Positions 5,794-11,023 of a DNA stretch of 11,023 bases are shown here, piece by piece (position 1 is the first letter of the stretch; every line of letters begins with the position of its first letter). A program made the position numbers and the translations under genes. The notes below the pieces were generated by a model. It saw only the letters and a list, made by a program, of their open reading frames with translations, was not told the origin of the DNA and made no database searches. The DNA is from Bdellovibrionales bacterium. GTDB lineage: Bacteria; Bdellovibrionota; UBA2361; JAGRAS01. The stretch spans positions 1 through 11,023 of the forward strand of contig JAGRAS010000026.1 of assembly GCA_020434465.1 (NCBI GenBank), written 5' to 3'.

Positions 5794-7584
5794 TTACACT
5801 CTAGAGTTTGTCACTTCTGAGAGTAGCTCAAATAAGTAGTTATAATCAATTGGTTTTGAAACATAACCGTTCATTCCCCTACTTAAGCATTCATCTTTAA
5901 CGCCTTTAATTGCATGAGCTGTTAAAGCAATAATAGGAATTTCTGCAAAGTTTGATTCTGAGGCTCTAATATGCTCAGCAGCATCTAGACCACCAAGTTT
6001 AGGCATATGTAAGTCCATTAATACAACATCAAAATTATTATCATTGTGTAGAGCAATTAAAGTATCTATAGCTTCTTGACCATTATTTGCAATAACTACG
6101 GAGTGTCCATACATTTCCAGTAAACGTGTTACTGTTTGTTGATTACCAACATTATCTTCTGCAAGTAAAATTCTTAGTGATTTTAAATTAGAATCTTTAT
6201 TAACTTGCTTTTTATTTTTAACAATTTTATCTGCTATTTCATCGTGTGCAACAGTCAAAGGTATTGAAAAAGAGAAAACCGAGCCTTCTCCAACAACACT
6301 ATTTACCCATATCTCACCATTCATTAATCTAACCAGACCAGAACAAATCGCTAAACCTAGCCCTGTTCCACCGAATTCTCGAGTTACTGAGTTATCAGCT
6401 TGAGAAAACTTATCAAAAATTATCTCTAATTTATCTGGCTCAATTCCAAGCCCAGTATCAGTAACTGCTACAATTAGTTTTATTTCTTCATTTTCTGAAG
6501 CTTCAAAATCAATTGATAGGCCAACAGTCCCTCCAGTAGGGGTAAACTTAATTGCATTACTTAAAAGATTAAGTGCGACTTGACGAATTCTTAAACTATC
6601 TCCAACAAGGACATTTGGAACTTCCTGATTGAAATCCATTTTTATTTCAAGCCCTTTGTTTTTACTAAGTTTCTGTGCTTGGGTAAGTAAATTTTGAGTT
6701 AAGGTTTCTAAAGAGAATGCTTTATTATCAATAAAAATCTTTCCCGCTTCGATTTTTGAGAAATCTAAAACTTCATCAATTATTTCTTTTAATTGCTGAA
6801 TTGATTCCTGAATTGTCTCAACATCCTCTAATTGTTCTTCAGTTAAATCACTATAACTTAAAAGTTCTGCAGACCCTAAAACTACATTTAATGGCGTTCT
6901 TATCTCATGGCTCATATTAGCCAAAAAGTCTGATTTTAACTGGGAAGCTTCAATAGCATTATCTCTGGCTTCCTTAAGAGCAATCTCTACTTTTTTCTGT
7001 TGTGAAATATCACGAAAAATAATTACTGAGCCAATGACTAGATCAAAAGTTGTACTTCTAAGTGGTGTAATTGTGTAATGAATTGGTATTAAGCCTTTAG
7101 TACCACCAATAATTTTTGCTTCGCCTTCTTTTTTTTGTCTTAAGTCTGATAAGGCAACCTGGTTCATTCCATGTGCTTTACATCCATCAATAACAAATGA
7201 AGTGAACTGTCGCCCAATAACATCATCCGGGGCTCTTTCTAGCATTTTACTTGCTGCATTATTTAGAAAACTTATTGTTCCATCTTCACTTGTTACGCAA
7301 AGCCCATCTCCTAAGTTTGATACGATCGTTTGCAGCTTGTCTTTTTCTTTTGCTAACAAACCTTCGGATGACCTTCTAAGTGACTCATAAAGCTCGCTCA
7401 TCTCTTTAGATGAAATATCAAGAGACCTTTCAAGGGTATAGCGATCCTCGTCCGATTGTCTGTAAGCAGAACTTATTCTATCTAACAAGCTATTCCAAGT
7501 ATCAACACTAGTTGGCATGTCTTTACGTGACATTCCAAACTTGCGCAATTGCCTAGCTAATGTTGGGTGTAGTGTTTTTGTCAC
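5794..7584 (-). CDS. Hybrid sensor histidine kinase (PAS-HisKA-HATPase-REC), NahK-like
   Basis: A 596-residue cytoplasmic kinase with no membrane segments or signal peptide. Residues about 26-85 are charged and coiled-coil-like, including RYTLERSLDISSKEMSELYE (48-67). A PAS domain with its C-terminal PAC follows (about 84-195). HisKA carries H226 in MSHEIRTP. The HATPase has the N box with N339/N343, DTGLG (376-380), the F box (389-395) and GGTGLGLAI (405-413). The receiver domain has E476/D477, acceptor D524 in LMDLHMP, T555 and K577. All catalytic residues are present. The start is GTG at 7584 and shares bases with the FIST stop (GTGA), so the two proteins are translationally coupled and probably work together. 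This gene pair and domain order match NosP-NahK of Pseudomonas aeruginosa and relatives, where the FIST protein controls kinase autophosphorylation. There is no Hpt domain, so a separate phosphotransfer protein is expected elsewhere. Confidence 0.92.
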   Translation of the reverse strand: MTKTLHPTLARQLRKFGMSRKDMPTSVDTWNSLLDRISSAYRQSDEDRYTLERSLDISSKEMSELYESLRRSSEGLLAKEKDKLQTIVSNLGDGLCVTSEDGTISFLNNAASKMLERAPDDVIGRQFTSFVIDGCKAHGMNQVALSDLRQKKEGEAKIIGGTKGLIPIHYTITPLRSTTFDLVIGSVIIFRDISQQKKVEIALKEARDNAIEASQLKSDFLANMSHEIRTPLNVVLGSAELLSYSDLTEEQLEDVETIQESIQQLKEIIDEVLDFSKIEAGKIFIDNKAFSLETLTQNLLTQAQKLSKNKGLEIKMDFNQEVPNVLVGDSLRIRQVALNLLSNAIKFTPTGGTVGLSIDFEASENEEIKLIVAVTDTGLGIEPDKLEIIFDKFSQADNSVTREFGGTGLGLAICSGLVRLMNGEIWVNSVVGEGSVFSFSIPLTVAHDEIADKIVKNKKQVNKDSNLKSLRILLAEDNVGNQQTVTRLLEMYGHSVVIANNGQEAIDTLIALHNDNNFDVVLMDLHMPKLGGLDAAEHIRASESNFAEIPIIALTAHAIKGVKDECLSRGMNGYVSKPIDYNYLFELLSEVTNSRV

Positions 7585-8714
7585 AGCTTCTCTGAGATTG
7601 TTGTTAATGTCATAGTCTGATTATGGAGCTCACACTTGCCATTTGAGTGAGGTGAAAGCTCTCCATACGAATAAAATCCGATTTGTTTTGTTTGATCTGG
7701 TAGATTACTTATTACCGCATCAATTTCATCTTCAACTGATTCGCCTAATACAAGGCGGCGACCTACACAACTAATTGCTAAACAAAGTAAAGGATCATTT
7801 GTTTCAATATTTGCACTTAAAGCAGCACTTCCTGCTCCTTCAACCAGACGATCAAAGTTTGCTTTCATAAATGTGGCTAATGAACCTTCAGGCACATCTC
7901 CAGCAAAAGTCATTGATTTATTCTCTTCATCTACTGCTAAAACTGTTCTTACTAAATAATCACTATCCTCACGTGAGTTTCTTAGTGAAAGTGGGAATAA
8001 CAGCGCTGTTGCCGGGAGTCCAGAAGCACGATCTCCTAGATACTCTTTGTAAAGATCCAAGGCAGGCCTACCGGCAATCTCATACAAGACATTTCCTCTA
8101 GATCTAGTTATAACTTTTTCAATCCCAAACTTATCCCAACCACCCACAGAGCCATGTCCAATATTAATATGATCTCCGTAAAAACCGATAGCACTTACAT
8201 GGTTTGATTTTATACCGTTGCGATCAGCAATCCAAGTTTCTTTAAAACGATCTCCATCTCCAGCGAGGCCGCCAGTAATTACAGGATTTCCACTTAAGGT
8301 GTCATTGATGCCATTTGCTAAGGAAGTACCATTTACAGACAAACCATCTGACAGGATAAACACTCCTTTTAATTTCTCAGCGCGCAAACTTGTTGCTAAC
8401 TCCACTCCAACACTATATGAATCTTCAGAAGATTTAACAGGAATTGTTACCTGCTTAATTCTTGTGTTATCAAAACTACAAACAGACATTGCAACTGAAT
8501 CATCACTAAGCGTGTCTTGAAAGATCTCTCCTGATGTTGAACAACCTATAATTTTTGCACTGGGATATAGCTCACTAACTTTTTTGAAAAACTCTTCTTT
8601 TTTTGAATAGCTTGGCGAAACAAATGAAATAATCATTATATTTTCGCCTACACTACCAGCAATTTGTTTTTCAATCGAATCTGATTCTTTTAATAAATAA
8701 GTATTTATTTCCAC
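7581..8714 (-). CDS. FIST-domain sensor protein, NosP-like candidate
   Basis: A 377-residue soluble protein that contains FIST-N followed by FIST-C, with no output domain. Family segments are GCSTSGEI (57-64), GGLAGDGDRF (148-157), GGWDKFG (191-197), GNVLYEIAGRPALDLY (207-222), LPATALLFPL (233-242), CVGRRLVLG (316-324), GFYSYGELSP (346-355) and LHNQTMTL (363-370). FIST is a ligand-sensing module. In NosP proteins it binds haem and nitric oxide and inhibits or controls the adjacent hybrid kinase. The overlap with the kinase gene downstream is the same arrangement. Haem binding here is inferred from context; sequence alone does not settle it, and other FIST proteins may sense small metabolites. 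The start is GTG at 8714, preceded by CTGGGGAAAAA, which contains a usable ribosome binding site. Confidence 0.9.
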   Translation of the reverse strand: MEINTYLLKESDSIEKQIAGSVGENIMIISFVSPSYSKKEEFFKKVSELYPSAKIIGCSTSGEIFQDTLSDDSVAMSVCSFDNTRIKQVTIPVKSSEDSYSVGVELATSLRAEKLKGVFILSDGLSVNGTSLANGINDTLSGNPVITGGLAGDGDRFKETWIADRNGIKSNHVSAIGFYGDHINIGHGSVGGWDKFGIEKVITRSRGNVLYEIAGRPALDLYKEYLGDRASGLPATALLFPLSLRNSREDSDYLVRTVLAVDEENKSMTFAGDVPEGSLATFMKANFDRLVEGAGSAALSANIETNDPLLCLAISCVGRRLVLGESVEDEIDAVISNLPDQTKQIGFYSYGELSPHSNGKCELHNQTMTLTTISEKL

Positions 8715-8763
8715 TTTTTCCCCAGTTTCTCTTGTTAAAAATCGTAATTTCCTAAACTCTACT

Positions 8764-8783
8764 AAAGAGTTAGAAACCTCTTT
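8764..8783. other. Short inverted repeat in the receiver-FIST gap
   Basis: AAAGAG (8764-8769) and CTCTTT (8778-8783) form a six-pair stem with an eight-base loop in the 72-base gap between the CheY-like and FIST genes. It lies just after the receiver stop codon. Five T follow on the plus strand but no U-tract follows on the transcribed minus strand, so it may stabilise or weakly attenuate the transcript, or be chance in AT-rich DNA. Confidence 0.2.
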
Positions 8784-8786
8784 TTA

Positions 8787-9191
8787 TCACTGCAATTGAG
8801 GCTGATTACCATTTGGACTAAGAGTATCTTTTATAATTGTCTCTAAGTCCTTTAGCGAGAAAGGCTTTAGTAAATAAGCACTTACCCCCTCTTGAATAAC
8901 TCTTTCAAACTCCTCCCTATTCATGTCAGAAGTCATTACAATAAAAGGAGTCGTAAAATTTTCTTTTGTCTCATGGATTTTCCTTAGCACATCAGTGCAG
9001 TCCATATCTTTTAAATGCAAATCTGAAATAATTAAGTCTACTTCCTCAGATTTCATTATCTCAATCGCACCTTCTCCATTTGAAGCTGAGATAACATTTA
9101 GAATTCCAAGTTTTGCTAGTAGCCTGATAACAATTTTACGTGCACTATCAATATCATCTACCACTAGCACCTTAAGATCTTTACACTCCAT
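8787..9191 (-). CDS. CheY-like single-domain response regulator
   Basis: The 134 residues form one receiver domain and nothing more. The acidic pair is D12/D13 (LVVDDID), the phosphoacceptor is D57 (LIISDLHL), the switch residues are T87 (IVMTSD) and Y106, and the conserved Lys is K109 (LLKPFS). All are intact. With no DNA-binding or enzymatic output, it must act by binding a partner or by passing phosphate on. The hybrid kinase downstream in the same operon and the HDOD protein just upstream are the obvious candidates. The ATG at 9191 is preceded by GGTGGAG, a strong ribosome binding site, and the gene starts 21 bases after the HDOD stop. A 72-base gap separates it from the FIST gene. Confidence 0.93.
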   Translation of the reverse strand: MECKDLKVLVVDDIDSARKIVIRLLAKLGILNVISASNGEGAIEIMKSEEVDLIISDLHLKDMDCTDVLRKIHETKENFTTPFIVMTSDMNREEFERVIQEGVSAYLLKPFSLKDLETIIKDTLSPNGNQPQLQ

Positions 9192-9212
9192 TAAAATTCT
9201 CCACCAGTAAAA

Positions 9213-10157
9213 TTACTTTCTAGGCAAACTACTAGAAATTAATGACTGAGTTTCTTCATAACCTGGCTGCGGTAAATGCCAAGTCCACTTAGAACCACCA
9301 TCATTAATCTTTTTAACTTCAGCTAATAAATCATCTAAACTTATATTACTTTCACTACCCTGAGCTGGTGCAATTTCAGGGAAAAACCTGCTTGTTACAG
9401 AGTCTTTAGGCTTCTCCAAGCCTGCTTCTAATGCTTCTATCCATTTAATTGCAGCCCGCCACCTAAGTACTTCACGCGGATATTTTCCGTGTTTTGGATT
9501 TAAGTTTCCAATCCCTAGTGAAGCTCCTAATGAGATCTCTGGTCCAAAGCCAAGACGTAATAATCCAAAAGCTGCGACTTGATAGTCAGAACAGCCATAT
9601 AATTGTACTTGAATTGGTTCTGCCGATTCAGAATTTTGTGATGCAACAAGTTGGCGATATTTTTTTTGATCTTGAGCAAGAAAAAGAGCCATTCCAAGAT
9701 ACCTTGAGAATCCAACTATCGCTCCACCTTCCATCCCTAGCTCTTTACATTTAGAACCTAGCTTAGAGCCTATTTCAACTGAAGTAATCAATTTTCTAAG
9801 TAAGGTTTCCCAATAATTTTCAGGACATGTTTTTAAAATCATTTTACAAGCAACATTAATTGCAAGCACAACGGAGCAGTATCTTGTACCTAAAAAAGCA
9901 ATTGCTTTTTCTAATGTTAAAATATCACGCTTAAATTCCTGATCTGACATCTCTGCAGCGTGAAGCAAACATCTTGGATCAAGGTGACTAAAAGAAATGG
10001 TTTTGTAAAAATCCATTAGCTCAGTTTGGCCGTACCAGCTAGATTTAATTAGCTGCCAAGTTTGTGATGACATTCTTAATCTTGTATTTGCTATCTGCTT
10101 AGCCGCTTCCCATGTTGAGTCAGACTCAGCAAGCTCATTCAAATCTGAAATCTGCAT
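9213..10157 (-). CDS. HDOD-domain protein, divergent
   Basis: A 314-residue soluble protein with an HDOD fold. Residues about 49-92 match the N-terminal half (SHLDPRCLLHAAE, then LTLEKAIAFLGTR, like the family's DPALTARLLRLAN and SIEQAI-LLG). A later segment GCSDYQVAAFGLLRLGFGPEI matches the family's DHAEVGALLLRRWGLPEEI. HDOD proteins are HD-superfamily relatives without the metal site and act as signalling or scaffold modules, often with c-di-GMP or chemotaxis-type regulators. Here even the usual LLHDIG position reads FSRYLG. About 85 further residues form a variable tail. I chose the ATG at 10157, which has AAGGGA six bases upstream. A TTG at 10229 would add 24 residues but has no ribosome binding site. 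It is the first gene of the signalling operon, 21 bases before the receiver gene. Confidence 0.75.
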   Translation of the reverse strand: MQISDLNELAESDSTWEAAKQIANTRLRMSSQTWQLIKSSWYGQTELMDFYKTISFSHLDPRCLLHAAEMSDQEFKRDILTLEKAIAFLGTRYCSVVLAINVACKMILKTCPENYWETLLRKLITSVEIGSKLGSKCKELGMEGGAIVGFSRYLGMALFLAQDQKKYRQLVASQNSESAEPIQVQLYGCSDYQVAAFGLLRLGFGPEISLGASLGIGNLNPKHGKYPREVLRWRAAIKWIEALEAGLEKPKDSVTSRFFPEIAPAQGSESNISLDDLLAEVKKINDGGSKWTWHLPQPGYEETQSLISSSLPRK

Positions 10158-10167
10158 ATTTTCCCTT

Positions 10168-10181
10168 AGTATCTTGATACT
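10168..10181. promoter_or_regulatory. Dyad in the leader of the signalling operon
   Basis: AGTATC (10168-10173) and GATACT (10176-10181) are perfect inverted arms separated by two bases. The dyad directly abuts the AAGGGA ribosome binding site of the HDOD gene. It could be an operator or a leader hairpin affecting translation. A weak promoter pair lies upstream on the minus strand: TTGCCC (10229-10224) and TATTCA (10207-10202), spacer 16. Confidence 0.35.
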
Positions 10182-10320
10182 CGACTTTTTTTTACTATTG
10201 CTGAATACTTGCAGGCTAAAGATGGGCAAACGGCGGTTTTTTTGGTGAAAGCTACGGATGTTCCAATTTGTTCGAATTAGTAATAATTTGAAAAACTTAA
10301 TATACTGAGATTCTAAGAAC

Positions 10321-10773
10321 TTAGCTGCATTTAGCTATAAAATACTGCTTACCTGCTACTTCAATAGAGGTCTCAGTTGCTGTAAAATTTAAAAGATGTT
10401 GGTGAGCCGATCGGCTAAAACGAGCTTTGAAAGCAGCTTTTAAAGTACAATAAATCTGGCTCTCTTTTCCAAAGCATAAGCTGGAAAAATCAAGTTTTTC
10501 TTTTGTTCCATCACTTATATAAAGGATAATCTCATCAACTACTAACTCAATTGTTTCAACAAAATAAACAGTATCCTCGTATTTAAAATCGGCTCTGCCT
10601 TTCCCTATTTTTAAATAGAACTTTTTTTCTTCCTCAGACCAGTGTATTGATCTAAAAAAAAGCTGCTTTAGTTTTTCATTAGAGAAAGGTTTTTCTTCAT
10701 GAAGCCACTCGCCAGTTTTAGTGAGTTTTAACTCACCAGTTAAATCTGCTTTATAAAGAATATCTTCATCCAT
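10321..10773 (-). CDS. DUF1285-type protein
   Basis: A 150-residue soluble protein that resembles the DUF1285 family. The family's opening pattern, a Gly-Trp-x-His-Glu then Pro and a helix leading to LF, appears as TGEWLHEEKPFSNEKLKQLF (20-39). The middle segment KIGKGRADFKYEDTVYFVET (55-74) matches the family's region ending in VEDAPFVVV. The C-terminal part reads KARFSRSAHQHLLNF, like the family's LSRPVFYRLVE. The function is not established; structures show a two-part beta fold, and a ligand or nucleotide role has been suggested. The gene starts three bases after the cysteine synthase stop, so the two share a transcript. A 163-base gap separates it from the HDOD gene. The assignment rests on pattern memory, so I am fairly but not fully sure. 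Confidence 0.7.
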   Translation of the reverse strand: MDEDILYKADLTGELKLTKTGEWLHEEKPFSNEKLKQLFFRSIHWSEEEKKFYLKIGKGRADFKYEDTVYFVETIELVVDEIILYISDGTKEKLDFSSLCFGKESQIYCTLKAAFKARFSRSAHQHLLNFTATETSIEVAGKQYFIAKCS

Positions 10774-10776
10774 TAA

Positions 10777-11023
10777 TTATTCAGGTAAAAAATCAGGAAT
10801 GCTAAGATATCTTTCACCAGTATCATAACAAAACGTTAAAATTTTTAGTTTAGAATCTGACTTAGCAAGAGTTTTTGCAACTGCGGCAAGCGAAGCGCCA
10901 GAAGAAATTCCAATTAATATACCCTCTTCTCTTGCGCATCGCTTTGCCCATTCTTTTGCTTCAGAAGTAGCAACTTTAATCGCACCATCTAAGCAAGAGG
11001 TGTTTAATACAGCAGGCAAAAAT
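10777..11023 (-). CDS. cysK: Cysteine synthase, C-terminal part (runs off the right edge)
   Basis: The last 82 residues of a pyridoxal-phosphate enzyme that makes cysteine from O-acetylserine and sulfide. Visible marks are FLPAVLNTSCLD at the edge (family I-P-x-V-L), EEGILIGISSGASLAAV (with the Ser-Ser-Gly-Ala cofactor loop) and DTGERYLSIPDFLPE at the end (family DSGERYLST--F). The active-site Lys and the N-terminal domain lie outside the window. No start codon is present; a TTG at 11019 is an internal Leu. The GERYLS ending favours CysK over CysM. It is followed after three bases by the DUF1285-type gene. Confidence 0.88.
   Translation of the reverse strand, partial: FLPAVLNTSCLDGAIKVATSEAKEWAKRCAREEGILIGISSGASLAAVAKTLAKSDSKLKILTFCYDTGERYLSIPDFLPE

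Noticed and set aside
7202..8520. Plus-strand open frames at 7202-7390, 7871-8101 and 8218-8520
   Set aside because: They lie opposite the conserved kinase and FIST coding sequence and have no motif of their own.
8923..9210. Plus-strand open frame of 95 codons opposite the receiver gene
   Set aside because: It is Ser/Ile/Phe-rich, as expected for the complement of a receiver domain, with no family features.
10158..10229. Upstream TTG start for the HDOD protein, adding 24 residues
   Set aside because: No ribosome binding site precedes the TTG, the added peptide is low-complexity and outside the domain, and the ATG at 10157 has a good site.
10223..10260. Plus-strand GGGCAAAC and GAAAGCTACGG segments resembling the core of a c-di-GMP-I riboswitch
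   Set aside because: The GNRA-capped first hairpin cannot form, the second half of the aptamer is missing, and no plus-strand gene follows. The flanking genes are on the other strand.

Overview
The window is AT-rich, densely packed bacterial DNA with short intergenic gaps. It reads as chromosome, not as a mobile element: I see no transposase, integrase, CRISPR array, tRNA or rRNA. The host is most likely a Gram-negative bacterium, perhaps an uncultured lineage of the broader delta-/proteobacterial kind. This rests on the dTDP-glucose pyrophosphorylase, a DUF1285-type protein, an FIST/hybrid-kinase pair, an HDOD protein and a small 116-residue family that I recall mainly from deltaproteobacterial genomes. 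It is an inference from gene content, not a phylogenetic placement.

Left part (1-2938). A plus-strand gene tail ends at 78. Three minus-strand genes follow: a 116-aa conserved hypothetical (130-480), a 694-aa membrane protein (580-2664), and an extended ribosomal protein bL33 gene (rpmG, 2717-2938). The membrane protein has the full eight-helix layout and cytoplasmic domain order of a P1B heavy-metal ATPase, but almost every catalytic and metal-binding signature is gone, so it looks like a P-type ATPase pseudoenzyme. It is probably co-transcribed behind rpmG. An 18-bp perfect palindrome lies between it and the 116-aa gene.

Middle part (2939-5346). A divergent spacer carries a good -10 element for rmlA (glucose-1-phosphate thymidylyltransferase). 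Four bases after rmlA comes tyrS (tyrosyl-tRNA synthetase), whose HIGH signature reads QIGN.

Right part (5361-10157, all minus strand). Read in the direction of transcription, this is a signalling operon: an HDOD protein, a single-domain CheY-like receiver, an FIST sensor protein, a hybrid histidine kinase (GTG start overlapping the FIST stop), and a small Smr-domain protein equivalent to the detached C-terminal tail of MutS2. The overlapping FIST plus PAS-HisKA-HATPase-REC kinase pair matches the architecture of the haem/nitric-oxide sensing NosP-NahK systems, so this is a candidate NO or small-ligand relay with HDOD and stand-alone receiver proteins as possible outputs.

Far right (10321-11023, minus strand). 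A DUF1285-type gene directly follows the 3' end of a cysteine synthase gene (cysK) that runs off the window edge.
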